DNA of 64,000 nt from Betaproteobacteria bacterium (GTDB lineage Bacteria > Pseudomonadota > Gammaproteobacteria > Burkholderiales > SG8-39). The stretch lies in the NCBI GenBank assembly GCA_016195915.1, contig JACPYS010000022.1, positions 62,001 through 126,000 on the forward strand, given 5' to 3'. Both the position numbers and the translations under genes were made by a program. The first letter of the stretch is position 1; each line of letters begins with the position of its first letter. Positions 35,440-44,101 of the stretch are shown here, in pieces. The notes under the pieces are model-generated. The model searched no databases. It saw only the letters and a program-made list of their open reading frames with translations, and was not told the DNA's origin.

Positions 35440-36679
35440 ATGAATGATCCGCAGCAAATTCCCCTGTTCGACGAACACTCAAACCAGGGATCGCGTCTGG
35501 TTACCATCGTTGCGCCCAAGGCAAGGCTGACCAAGGGGCAGCAGACCTTCAATCGGCTGGTCGAAAAGATCCGGCAGCAGCGCGAATTGCTGGCCGAGTG
35601 GCAGGCCTTCACCCTGCGCTGCCAGCAGCGCGTCGCCAGCGAGCTGGAACCCCTGCGGCGTGAGCTGTGCGAAGGGCAGCGGCAGATGTGTCGCCTGCTC
35701 GACGAACTATTGACAGCCCCCCCGAAGGGCCTGGGCCGGCGGCAGCGTGGAAAGCTCGTGATCATGCTCGAGGGCGTGGCCCAGGCTGTGCTGGTTCATG
35801 GTCCGGACGAAGAGATCGAAGCACTGCACGACAAGCACGCAAGGTCAACGCTGGAGGAATCGCAACGCGCCGAGCTGAAAATGACGGAGGCGTTTGTCAG
35901 CGCTTTTCTCGGCGAGGATATGGTCAAAGGCCACGGCGCCGGCAGTGCCGAGGAGTTGTTCCAGCATGCGCAGGAAAAAATGCAAGCCGGTGCCGCAGGA
36001 CGTGCGGAAGCCGATGCGCAGCGCGCGCAGGCGCGCGCGGCCAGGCGGGGGGAGCGGCCGGCCAAGGCTGATCTGGCACAGCAGAGAAGGGAGCAAGCTG
36101 CCAAGGACGCCAGCCAATCGGTGCGCGAGATCTACCGGAAGCTCGTCAGCGCACTGCATCCCGACCGCGTGACCGACCCCGGACGAGCGGGCACGCCGGA
36201 CGGAACTGATGCAACGGGTCAACCAGGCCTATGAAAAGCGGCACCTGCTCGACCTGTTGTCGATCCAGATCGAGATCGAGCAAATCGACACGTCGAATCT
36301 GGCAAACGCCAGCAACGAGCGGATCGACCACTACAACCAGGTGCTGCGCGATCAGCTCGCCGAATTGGAGGGCGAGGTCGCGACCACCACGGCGCCATAC
36401 CGCGCCATGCTCGGGTTGTCGCCCTGGCAAACCAAGCTAGAGCCGGCACTGGTCGACGCGGGTCTGACGCGCGACGTTCAGCAGATCAAAATGATGTTGA
36501 ACGAGTTGCGCGCCGACCTGGTTGCGCTTCGCGATCCGGCCCGACTGCGCGAGTTTCTGAAGCATGTCGAATTCGACGACGGGGCGGGCGATTACGACGA
36601 TATCGAAGATCTCGCTCTGCTGTTCAGCACGCTCGAAGATTCCGCCGGCGCGGGACGTAGGCGCCGGCGGCGCCGCTGA
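35440..36679 (+). pseudogene. J-domain-containing protein, frameshifted
   Basis: The first frame (from 35440) gives ~245 sensible residues, ending in a J-domain HPD motif (YRKLVSALHPDRVTDP, H240), then runs into 20 out-of-frame residues. The second frame continues with DERARRTELMQRVNQAYEKR and ends at 36679. Homologous J-domain proteins have these joined. One extra base around 36175-36184 (a C/G run) accounts for the break. The corrected product would be ~410 aa, with a coiled-coil centre (QAREQ-rich) and a C-terminal helical domain. A sequencing or assembly error is possible. It is the only + strand gene inside the restriction island. Confidence 0.7.
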
Positions 36680-36744
36680 CTTTCCGGGAGCGGGCTTCGC
36701 GCCGCGTGCAGTAGAGGAGGAGCGAGGATTCGGGTGCTTGCCGC

Positions 36745-37368
36745 TCAAGCGGGCAGGGCGGGAACCGGACCAAACCACACCCGCAACTGCTCCTTGAGGC
36801 GCAGAAACGCTTGATCACTGCAATTCTGCAAGCTAATCCGGTTCGTGATTTTTTCGTAAAGTGCCGAAGACCGTGGTTGTCGGTGAACGTGCCGCATCGC
36901 TTCAAAGGCCTCCTTTGGGCGCAAGGGTTTGCCTTCAGCGGAAATTGCGAATCCGTTGATCTCCAACCACTCGCGGATCGAGCCGCCCAGCGGCCATTGC
37001 AGCACCTCACGTAGCGCGTTGTCGGTGCCCCATAGCCACACGTCCACCTCCGGTGCGATCACTATCGTCTTGGCAGAGTCGCCCCAGGTAGTTCGGATTT
37101 GGTGATCCAGCTCGGTCTCCAGCGCAACTGGGTCAGCCATCTCAGTACCGCAGCCCTCGAAGTCCAGCAGCATCAACGCATGACGAAACCGGTTTCGCTC
37201 ACCCGCCAGCACCTCGGGGCCCGTGGTGCGCACGCCGCCATCTCGCCCAGGGTGAGTCCGAAACTCGTGCACTACGGGACGGATGCCCAAAGCCTCCGGA
37301 CGCGATAAAGCTCCCTTGAGCGCATATTGCATATTCTTGTCAGCTACGAGCAACACGAGATCCTGCAC
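36745..37368 (-). CDS. TOPRIM/DUF4276-like partner of the AAA ATPase (MAD4-like)
   Basis: This 207-aa protein starts at a GTG 7 bases after the ATPase stop. It has an N-terminal strand with VLLVADKNMQYAL and a second acidic strand HALMLLDFEGCGTE, the pattern of TOPRIM-like DUF4276 proteins that pair with OLD-type ATPases. It also resembles, from memory, the MAD4 protein of the methylation-associated defence system. The pair would be a nuclease-type effector switched by the ATPase. I am confident of the pairing, less so of the fold. Confidence 0.6.
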   Translation of the reverse strand: MQDLVLLVADKNMQYALKGALSRPEALGIRPVVHEFRTHPGRDGGVRTTGPEVLAGERNRFRHALMLLDFEGCGTEMADPVALETELDHQIRTTWGDSAKTIVIAPEVDVWLWGTDNALREVLQWPLGGSIREWLEINGFAISAEGKPLRPKEAFEAMRHVHRQPRSSALYEKITNRISLQNCSDQAFLRLKEQLRVWFGPVPALPA

Positions 37369-37375
37369 GGCTGCG

Positions 37376-38656
37376 TCAACTCAGGATGCCGGCGCCAAAC
37401 AGGATGCCCAAGTCGGGTTCGCCGCGTTTCCATTGTTGCAATGCCGGGTGTTGATTGCCCGCGACGATATCTGTTGCGCCGCTCTTGTCCTTCGCGAAAC
37501 ACAGCACCTGTTTGGGCTCAAGCAGGTTAAGCGCAACCGGACTGTGTGTCGCGATCAGGACCTGCCCTTCGTAGATCGACGAGAGCGACTGAATCACTGT
37601 CTCGATCGCGCGCGGATGTATGCCGTTTTCCGGTTCTTCGATCAGGAATACTCCAGTTAGATTCTTGAGATACGCGGGAATAGTCAGTGCCAGCAGGCGC
37701 AGCGTCCCGTCGGACACCAGCCACGAGGGCACCAGCGCGCCATTCGCGTACTTGACCACTAGGTAGCGGTGGCGATCTTCCTCGCGTTCGACGGTATCGA
37801 TGTCCTCGATGTCTTCGAGCGCGGTGCGCACATGGTCAAGCCATGCGCCGAAGCGCTGCGAGTCCTTGCGCAATTCGGCAATGACCCAGGGCAGGTTGGA
37901 GCCATCGGTCTGGAAGCGCAGTCCGAGGCCGGGCGGGCTCGGTTGCCGAATTATCTGGCTGTTGAGAACGACGCCCTGCACACCGGTTTCGAGAAGATCG
38001 CGAAACCACGAACTTACGGGGAAGCTGGCCTCATCCGCCGGGATATTTGCCAGCGCCAGCTTCCCGCGCCCGAGGCGGAACGATGGCATATATGACTTCG
38101 CGCCTTCGGTGTAGTAGTTGTCGTTTCCGCCAGGATTCTTCTTGACCGCAATCTTGAAACCTCCTTTGGACCCTTTAACGAATATGTCTGGCGCATCCTC
38201 TGGCGTCCGTGGGAACATGTCGCGCTGCACCGGACTTTGATCCCCGCCCGATGTTCTCAGCCACAAGGTTTCGTGATTCAGACCCAGCTCGTTGACGGCT
38301 GCATCAAAGCCGATCTCTACCTCGTAGCGAGCCAAAACGAACTGCTGCTTGTCGTCCGCCATTCGCTGACGCACCGCAGTGGGGATGGGTGCCTCCACAG
38401 CCAACTGGAATGCGGAGCGCGTACCCGTATCCTCTCCAGGCCCCTGCCAAATCAATTTTTCGAAATTCGCGCTGCGCGACCGGATCGCTGCGCGCACGTC
38501 GCCCCGTTGGCGCATCAGCTCGCTGAGAAAGCCGATCACGTCCAGGAAGGTGGTCTTCCCGCTCGCGTTCGGCCCTACCAGCGCTTGCATCGGCCCCAAG
38601 CACTGGTCCACCGCCTTTAGGCTGCGGAAATAGCGTGTCTGGACGCGGGAGAACAT
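37376..38656 (-). CDS. OLD-like AAA ATPase (AAA_21), MAD3-like
   Basis: This 426-aa SMC/ABC-like ATPase has Walker A LVGPNASGKTTF at ~residues 27-38, the signature-like LVSDGTLRLLALT, Walker B VFLIEEPENGIHP and the switch His in VLIATHSPVA. These are hallmarks of stand-alone ATPases that accompany TOPRIM nucleases. It starts 26 bases after hsdS and is followed at once by the TOPRIM-like gene. Its place inside an hsdMS operon recalls MADS, where a MAD3 ATPase and MAD4 accompany a methylase and specificity subunit. That comparison needs a profile search. Confidence 0.78.
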   Translation of the reverse strand: MFSRVQTRYFRSLKAVDQCLGPMQALVGPNASGKTTFLDVIGFLSELMRQRGDVRAAIRSRSANFEKLIWQGPGEDTGTRSAFQLAVEAPIPTAVRQRMADDKQQFVLARYEVEIGFDAAVNELGLNHETLWLRTSGGDQSPVQRDMFPRTPEDAPDIFVKGSKGGFKIAVKKNPGGNDNYYTEGAKSYMPSFRLGRGKLALANIPADEASFPVSSWFRDLLETGVQGVVLNSQIIRQPSPPGLGLRFQTDGSNLPWVIAELRKDSQRFGAWLDHVRTALEDIEDIDTVEREEDRHRYLVVKYANGALVPSWLVSDGTLRLLALTIPAYLKNLTGVFLIEEPENGIHPRAIETVIQSLSSIYEGQVLIATHSPVALNLLEPKQVLCFAKDKSGATDIVAGNQHPALQQWKRGEPDLGILFGAGILS

Positions 38657-38682
38657 GGCGTAAGTGTCTCAGATTTGTGTGG

Positions 38683-39858
38683 CTATAGCTCACCGCGGAA
38701 GGCGCGGTGCTGGAGGGAGGCGAACAGCGCGTCGAGTTCGGTGAGCGAGACGCGGTGGGCGGATTTGAGGTCTTCCACGGCGGCGACGCGGCGGGTGAAC
38801 TCGTGTTGGACGGTGAGGGGTGGGCAGAAGATGACGAGGTCTTTCAGTGCAGAGAGATTGACTGTCTTCTGAGCAACGCCACGCGCAACTTTGTCGACCT
38901 GCCGACGGACACCAGGCGACTGGATCATGGCGGCCAAAAAAAAAGAATCGATCCTCGCAATGTCTGGCTTGATGTGAGCGATGTGCCGTTGAAATGCGAA
39001 CTTCCTGGTAGTTGTAACAACTGCAGCGTTGCCATAGGAGCCTACTGTCGTGTAAAGGACGTCGCCTGTTTCGATTGGACAGCGTCTTGTCAGCTCCTGG
39101 TGAGTCTGGTCAGAAATGAATTTATGGGTTTGGAAGTCAATCTGTCCATCAACGATGTTACTTATGAATAGGAACGGAATTCCGTCAAGTGCCCACTTTG
39201 GCGGCTGATGGGTTCCGTCGGTGACTCGTTTGCACACTTCCGACAGCGTAGCGGTTGGCAATCCCTTTAGGTTCAACACCGGATCGCCATAGAGATGGAC
39301 GAAGATGGCTTGGGTGAGAGTGTCGAGTTGGGAGAGAGCGGCGCGGCGCTTGGTCCGCAGCAGCTCTGCCTGGTCCAGCACCTCCGCAATTCGCCGCTGC
39401 TCCGCCAGCGGCGGCAGAGCTAACATCAAATCTCTAACGATGCCTTGGCTAATGTTCGGCTGCGCGCCGCCAACTCCTCGCGCAATCAGATTCGGGACCT
39501 GATTGCACAGTGCGTAGAACAAGAATCGCACTGCGGCAGCTTTGGGGTCGGGAATAATGTGGCAGACCGCTTGGTTAGTCGTTGCTTCGACGCCGAGAAT
39601 TCCAAGCCGACCTACGGTCGCACCGTACATCGCAAGCAAAAGTGCCCCAGCCGGAACAAGCTTTACGTTGGTCTCCTGCAACGCTGCTTCCGTGACATGC
39701 TCTTCCGTCTTATTGATGACTGTCTCTCGAAGTTCCCCGGACTTCACCCAAGGAATAGTTCCTCCTTCGTAGTAGCGTTCCAAGTTGCTACGGGAGGGGG
39801 TTCCACCAGTGCCCGTGCGACAGAACTCTGAAATGCGAACTGTTTTCCAGTTGCTCAC
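38683..39858 (-). CDS. hsdS: type I restriction specificity subunit HsdS
   Basis: This 391-aa protein has two target-recognition halves. The first runs to ~residue 150 and the second from ~200, each followed by a coiled-coil spacer (LPPLAEQRRIAEVLDQAELL and CPPLTVQHEFTRRVAAVEDL). Typical TRD segments are GGTPSRSN ... GTIPWVKSGEL and DGTHQPPKW ... IPFLFISNIV. It determines the recognition sequence for both modification and cleavage. The start overlaps the hsdM stop (ATGA). The second half is visibly AT-richer than the flanks, as is common in exchanged TRDs. Confidence 0.92.
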   Translation of the reverse strand: MSNWKTVRISEFCRTGTGGTPSRSNLERYYEGGTIPWVKSGELRETVINKTEEHVTEAALQETNVKLVPAGALLLAMYGATVGRLGILGVEATTNQAVCHIIPDPKAAAVRFLFYALCNQVPNLIARGVGGAQPNISQGIVRDLMLALPPLAEQRRIAEVLDQAELLRTKRRAALSQLDTLTQAIFVHLYGDPVLNLKGLPTATLSEVCKRVTDGTHQPPKWALDGIPFLFISNIVDGQIDFQTHKFISDQTHQELTRRCPIETGDVLYTTVGSYGNAAVVTTTRKFAFQRHIAHIKPDIARIDSFFLAAMIQSPGVRRQVDKVARGVAQKTVNLSALKDLVIFCPPLTVQHEFTRRVAAVEDLKSAHRVSLTELDALFASLQHRAFRGEL

Positions 39859-41438
39859 TTCAACATCCCGTCCAGTTCCTTCATGCCCCGCTGAATCTCC
39901 GCCTCCAGTTGGTCGAGGTTTTTCAGGATTTCGCTGGGCGGACGGTGCGCGACTTCTTCGTGGACGACTTCCTTGTAGCAGTTGAGCGAGAGATCGTAGC
40001 CCTGCGCGGCGATGTCGGCCTTGGGTACGCAGAAACTTTGCGCGGTGCGTGGCCGTTTGCGTTCACTGCCGTCCCGCTGTATCCAGCGCGCCAGCACATC
40101 GGGCAGGTTATTCTTCGCATGCTCCTCGGACGTAAGAACTGGATTCCCGCCTTCGCGGGAATGACGGCTGGGCACTGGTGAATGACGGCTGAGGACTGAG
40201 CCGAGTTTGTCTTCACTCAAAAGTGGCGAGCGCTTGTCGTCCAAGCTCCAACCGTCCGCGTCCACGTCGTAGAACCAAACGTGGTCTGTCCCGCCGGAGT
40301 TGGTCTTGGTGAACAGCAAGATCGCGGTGGACACGCCCGCATACGGCTTGAACACCCCGCCGGGCAGCGAGATGACGGCGTCGAGCTTCTGCCCCTCGAC
40401 GAGGAGCTGGCGCAGCGTCTTGTGCGCGTTGGACGAGCCGAACAGCACGCCGTCGGGCACTATGACGGCGGCGCGTCCGCCGGGCTTGAGCAGGCGCAGG
40501 TAAAGGGCGAGAAACAGCAGTTCCGTCTTCTTCGTCTTGACCACCTGGAGCAGATCCTTGGCGCAAGTCTCGTAGTCGAGCGATCCGGCGAACGGGGAGT
40601 TCGCAGTGATCAAAGTGTATTTTTCCTCCTCGCCCGCGTGGTCCTGCGCGAGGGAGTCGCGGTAGCGGATGTCTGGATTTTCCACGCCGTGCAGGAGCAT
40701 GTTCATGCTGCCGATGCGAAGCATGGTGTTGTCGAAGTCGAAGGCGTGGAACAGGCCGTGGTGAAAGTGCGCCTTGAGCTTCGCGTCGCGGAAAATCTCC
40801 GGGTGATGCTGCCGGAGGTATTCACCGACCGCCACGGGAAAGCCGCAAGTGCCGCTGGCGGGGTCGCACATGATGTCCGTGGGAACAGGCCGGACAAGCT
40901 CCACCATGAGTCGGATGATGTGGCGCGGCGTGCGGAACTGCCCGTTCTGCCCGGCGCTGGCGATCTTGCCGAGCATGTACTCATAGAGGTCGCCCTTGGT
41001 ATCGCGATCCTCCATCGGCACGCCGTCGAGCAGGTCCACCACCTTGGCCAGCAGCGCCGGCGTGGGGATGGTGAAGCGCGCGTCCTTCATGTGGTGGGCG
41101 TAGGTGGAATCGTCACCGCCGAGGGCGCGCAGGAAAGGGAAGACGTGCTCGCCCACTACTGTGTACATCTCCGCAGGGGAAGAGTGCTTGAACCGAGACC
41201 AGCGCAACTCATTGTAGGGGCGACCCTTGGGGTCCGCGCCCTCCGGGAAGACACGGTGCGCCACGGGTTTTCTCAGGCGGGCGGACTTGTTCTCTTCCAG
41301 CGTGTGCAGGTCATCGAGCCGGCGCAGGAACAGCAGGTAGGTGATTTGCTCGATGACCTCGAGCGGATTCGAGATGCCGCCGGACCAGAAGGCGTCCCAG
41401 ATGCGGTCGATTTGGCTCTTGATGTCGCCGGTGATCAT
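39855..41438 (-). CDS. hsdM: type I restriction-modification methylase subunit HsdM
   Basis: This 527-aa N6-adenine methyltransferase subunit has the N-terminal HsdM_N helical domain, motif I DPASGTCGFPVAVGEY and catalytic motif IV reading NSPFAG (NPPF in most HsdM). GGRAAVIVPDGVLFG and LDAVISLPGGVFKPYAG follow. It modifies the host site and forms the core with HsdS. A short palindromic repeat is inserted in frame (translated as SRHSREGGNPV around residue 428), in a loop before the C-terminal segment. hsdM starts 74 bases after ilvN on the same strand. Confidence 0.92.
   Translation of the reverse strand: MITGDIKSQIDRIWDAFWSGGISNPLEVIEQITYLLFLRRLDDLHTLEENKSARLRKPVAHRVFPEGADPKGRPYNELRWSRFKHSSPAEMYTVVGEHVFPFLRALGGDDSTYAHHMKDARFTIPTPALLAKVVDLLDGVPMEDRDTKGDLYEYMLGKIASAGQNGQFRTPRHIIRLMVELVRPVPTDIMCDPASGTCGFPVAVGEYLRQHHPEIFRDAKLKAHFHHGLFHAFDFDNTMLRIGSMNMLLHGVENPDIRYRDSLAQDHAGEEEKYTLITANSPFAGSLDYETCAKDLLQVVKTKKTELLFLALYLRLLKPGGRAAVIVPDGVLFGSSNAHKTLRQLLVEGQKLDAVISLPGGVFKPYAGVSTAILLFTKTNSGGTDHVWFYDVDADGWSLDDKRSPLLSEDKLGSVLSRHSPVPSRHSREGGNPVLTSEEHAKNNLPDVLARWIQRDGSERKRPRTAQSFCVPKADIAAQGYDLSLNCYKEVVHEEVAHRPPSEILKNLDQLEAEIQRGMKELDGMLK
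40143..40191. repeat. dRS3/REP-like palindrome and AATGACGGCTG repeat inside hsdM
   Basis: ATTCCCGC-CTTC-GCGGGAAT (40143-40162) is a perfect hairpin. The 11-mer AATGACGGCTG occurs at 40160-40170 and again at 40181-40191. The ATTCCCGC/GCGGGAAT core is the widespread dispersed repeat that encodes a HSREGGNP peptide when translated. Here it is in frame within hsdM and so tolerated as an extra loop. Confidence 0.8.
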
Positions 41439-41512
41439 ATCAATCAGTCAAGCTGAATTCGTCGAAGTCTACCGCCGCAACAGCCCTGCCGCTACTCGAC
41501 CACGGAATATGA

Positions 41513-41821
41513 TCACCGGAAAAACTCTTCCAGACGCTCGAACACTTGATGATCGGCCTCGTGCCGGCGCACTGCGAGCACATCCTCGAGCTTCTCGAGC
41601 TGTTTCTGCATCTGTCCCAGGCGCGCTTCCTCGTTGACGAGCAACCAGATGCGACTCGTCGCACCGCTGCCGACGGGCATGCACAGGATGCCTTCGACGT
41701 TGTAGGCGCGGCGCGAGAACATGCCGACCACGTGGGACATCACGCCGGCGTGATTGTTGACATCGAGCTCGAGCACCGCGCGCGTCAACGCCTTATCTTC
41801 AGTCCACAAAGCTGTGTTCAT
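41513..41821 (-). CDS. ilvN: acetolactate synthase I small subunit IlvN
   Basis: This 102-aa ACT-domain regulatory subunit binds valine and activates the catalytic subunit. The ACT fold is clear in DVNNHAGVMSHVVGMFSRRA and YNVEGILCMP, followed by RIWLLVNEEARLGQM. The length matches E. coli IlvN (~96 aa), not the ~160-aa IlvH type. It follows ilvB by 3 bases. No ilvC follows; the next gene is hsdM. Confidence 0.9.
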   Translation of the reverse strand: MNTALWTEDKALTRAVLELDVNNHAGVMSHVVGMFSRRAYNVEGILCMPVGSGATSRIWLLVNEEARLGQMQKQLEKLEDVLAVRRHEADHQVFERLEEFFR

Positions 41822-41824
41822 CGT

Positions 41825-43507
41825 TCAGCCTCCGATCATTTCGCTGTTGGCGGCGCCGGGCGGCACCATCGGCAAAACCTTTTCGTGGGGTTCGATGCTG
41901 GCGTGAATCAGCATCGGGCCGCGCGAGCGCAGGGCTGCACCGAGCGCTGCGAACGGATCGTCCTCGTCGTCCAGATTGACGGTGCGCAGCCCGAAACCTT
42001 CCGCAATCCTGATGAAATCGGGTACGGCATTGAACTTGGAGGCGTAAATGCGTCCGCCGTAGAACATCGTCTGCTGCTGGGTCACGAGGCCCAGCGAGGC
42101 GTTGTTCATGAGCACGATCTTGACGTTGACATTCTCTTCCGCGGCAGTGACGAATTCCTGCACGTTCATCAGGATGCTGCCGTCACCAGTGAAGCAGACC
42201 ACGGTACGCTGCGGTTCGGCGAGGGCGGCGCCGATCGCCGCGGGCAGACCGAACCCCATGGTCCCGAGGCCACCCGAGGTCAGCCACTGGCGGGCCCGGC
42301 GCAGCGGGTAGGCCTGCGCGACCCACATCTGGTGCTGGCCGACGTCGGTAACGATGCACGCCTCGTCGTCCAGACAATCGGCCACGGCACGGATCAGGCC
42401 GTAGTGAGTCCTCGGATCATCGATGCCCGGCGTGCGCAGCGGGTGTTCGGCCTTGAGGCAGACGACGCGCGACAGCCAGCGCACGCGCAACTGCGGTTCG
42501 ATTTCCGGCAGGAGCATCCTCAGCACGGCGTTCACGTCGCCGGCAATGCCGAGATGGGCTGTCTTGATCTTGTCGAGTTCCGACGGATCGATGTCGATAT
42601 GCATAATCTTCGCGTGTGCGCAGAAGGCCGCCACCTTGCCGGTGGCGCGGTCGTCGAAACGAGCACCGACGGCGATCAGCAGGTCGCATTCGTCGAGCGC
42701 GAGATTGGTGCAGCGCGCACCGTGCATACCCAGCATGCCGAGCGACAGGGGATGATCGACCGGCATCGCACCGAGCGCCATCAGCGTCATCACGGTCGGC
42801 AATCCGCCCTTCTCGGCAAGTGCCACGACCGCCTCGGCAGCGCCCGAATGCACCACCCCGCCGCCAAGATAGAGGATGGGGCGTTCGGCTTGGTTGATCA
42901 GGGCGGCCGCGCGGGAAATCAGCGCGGCCTCCGGCGCAAGCTTTTCATCGGCATTGCCAGGCTGCGGCCATGCGCCGACCTCGATGGCCTCGTTCTGCAC
43001 ATCCTTGGGGATATCGATCAGCACCGGCCCGGGTCTACCGGACGCAGCAAGCCGGAAAGCGTTGGGGATAACTTCCAGCAATTCTTCTGCTGAATTCACG
43101 AGGTAGTTGTGCTTGGTGATCGGAATGCTCAGGCCGTAGGTATCGACTTCCTGAAACGCATCCGTGCCGATCATCGATCGCGGCACTTGACCGGTGATCG
43201 CCACCAGGGGGACCGAATCGAGCTTGGCGTCGGCGATCGCCGTCAACAGGTTGGTCGCCCCCGGGCCCGACGAGGCCAGGCACACTGCGGGCATGCCGGT
43301 TGCGCGAGCCATGCCTTGCGCGATGAAACCGGCGCCCTGCTCGTGGCGGGCAAGCACGTGACGGATCTGCGCCGACTGCGACAGCGCATCGTAGATCGGC
43401 AGGATGGCACCACCGGGAATGCCGGCCAGCGTTTGCACGCCCTGTCGTTCGATCAGACGCACCGTGATCTGTGCGCCGGTGAGGATTTCGGTTGGTCGCG
43501 TGGGCAC
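41825..43507 (-). CDS. ilvB: acetolactate synthase I large subunit IlvB
   Basis: This catalytic subunit (560 aa from the GTG at 43507, with AAGGAG 6 bases upstream) condenses pyruvate to acetolactate or acetohydroxybutyrate for Val/Leu/Ile synthesis. Seen: the TPP-activating Glu in ARHEQGAGFIAQGMAR, SSGPGATNLLTAIADA, DAFQEVDTYGLSIPITKHN, and the ThDP motif GDGSILMNVQEF ... LMNN. It reads closer to E. coli IlvB than to IlvI. The upstream Val-rich leader ORF and attenuator hairpin agree with IlvB-type control. The ATG at 43534 is in frame but has no ribosome site. Confidence 0.93.
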   Translation of the reverse strand: MPTRPTEILTGAQITVRLIERQGVQTLAGIPGGAILPIYDALSQSAQIRHVLARHEQGAGFIAQGMARATGMPAVCLASSGPGATNLLTAIADAKLDSVPLVAITGQVPRSMIGTDAFQEVDTYGLSIPITKHNYLVNSAEELLEVIPNAFRLAASGRPGPVLIDIPKDVQNEAIEVGAWPQPGNADEKLAPEAALISRAAALINQAERPILYLGGGVVHSGAAEAVVALAEKGGLPTVMTLMALGAMPVDHPLSLGMLGMHGARCTNLALDECDLLIAVGARFDDRATGKVAAFCAHAKIMHIDIDPSELDKIKTAHLGIAGDVNAVLRMLLPEIEPQLRVRWLSRVVCLKAEHPLRTPGIDDPRTHYGLIRAVADCLDDEACIVTDVGQHQMWVAQAYPLRRARQWLTSGGLGTMGFGLPAAIGAALAEPQRTVVCFTGDGSILMNVQEFVTAAEENVNVKIVLMNNASLGLVTQQQTMFYGGRIYASKFNAVPDFIRIAEGFGLRTVNLDDEDDPFAALGAALRSRGPMLIHASIEPHEKVLPMVPPGAANSEMIGG

Positions 43508-43567
43508 AAGGCGCTCCTTTCGGTTGCGGTGCATTGATGCCTGTCACCGGCGGAGGTCCTGAAAACA

Positions 43568-43602
43568 GAAACCCCCGCGCGGTTTGCACCGGCGGGGGTT
43601 TC
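43568..43602 (-). terminator. ilvB attenuator terminator hairpin
   Basis: On the - strand, GAAACCCCCGC and GCGGGGGTTTC form a perfect 11-bp stem with a 13-base loop, followed by TGTTTTC. It lies between the Val-rich leader ORF (stop at 43626) and ilvB (start at 43507), as in an amino-acid attenuator. Alternative pairings with the leader's Val codon region were not computed. Confidence 0.75.
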
Positions 43603-43625
43603 GGAAATCTTCTGTCGTTTATCTG

Positions 43626-43772
43626 CTACGTTTCGACTTGTTTTCCGGCCCCGGGCGGTGCGTTCGGTACTACGCTTACGACGCGTACTACCGGATTGCC
43701 AAGCGTAACGACGATCGCTGCAGCTTCGGCGGCTGCAGTCGTGGCAAGCTTGCGATCGTCAAAAACGAACAT
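43626..43772 (-). CDS. ivbL: ilvB leader peptide (IvbL-like, Val-rich)
   Basis: This 48-codon ORF contains AAAIVVTLGNPVVRVVSVV followed by PNAP. It resembles E. coli IvbL (AAVVVVRVVVVVGNAP) in both the Val run and the ending. Ribosome stalling at Val (and Leu/Ile) codons when charged tRNA is scarce should prevent the terminator 24 bases downstream. The ATG at 43772 fits a promoter 29-57 bases upstream. Its ribosome site is weak. Confidence 0.7.
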   Translation of the reverse strand: MFVFDDRKLATTAAAEAAAIVVTLGNPVVRVVSVVPNAPPGAGKQVET

Positions 43773-43800
43773 GGCCGTCTGGTCAGGAACAGGAGACCAC

Positions 43801-43829
43801 ATTAGAAACGAGCAACGCGAAACACGCAA
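43801..43829 (-). promoter_or_regulatory. promoter for the ivbL-ilvBN operon
   Basis: On the - strand TTGCGT (43829-43824) and TCTAAT (43806-43801) are 17 bases apart. The predicted transcript starts ~22 bases before the leader ATG. Confidence 0.5.
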
Positions 43830-43850
43830 GCCCCGGGGAATTCGTCCCGA

Positions 43851-44036
43851 CTAGCCGCCGGCAACAGCCGTCACCTTGTCCACCACCCAGGCGACCACAT
43901 AGGAGACTCCAAGCGCCAGAATCATGACGCTGACGCCTCGCGTCATCCCCTTGGGAATACCGTTGTCGTCGGCCCAGCGCTTGATGTAATAGCTGGCGAC
44001 GAAGAACGCGATGGCGGAAGCGACGAGACTCAGCAC
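43851..44036 (-). CDS. small membrane protein, 61 aa
   Basis: It starts at a GTG and has two hydrophobic segments (SLVASAIAFFVASYYI and VMILALGVSYVVAWVV) separated by a charged turn (KRWADDNGIPKG). The function is unknown. It is probably an inner-membrane hairpin. It lies upstream of the ilv promoter on the same strand and 65 bases after the next gene. Confidence 0.6.
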   Translation of the reverse strand: MLSLVASAIAFFVASYYIKRWADDNGIPKGMTRGVSVMILALGVSYVVAWVVDKVTAVAGG

Positions 44037-44101
44037 CGGGCCGCCAGTCTAACGCCGGGCAGGCCGGAGCGACAGGCCGGCGCTCCAGCCTGAGGTTCTT
44101 G

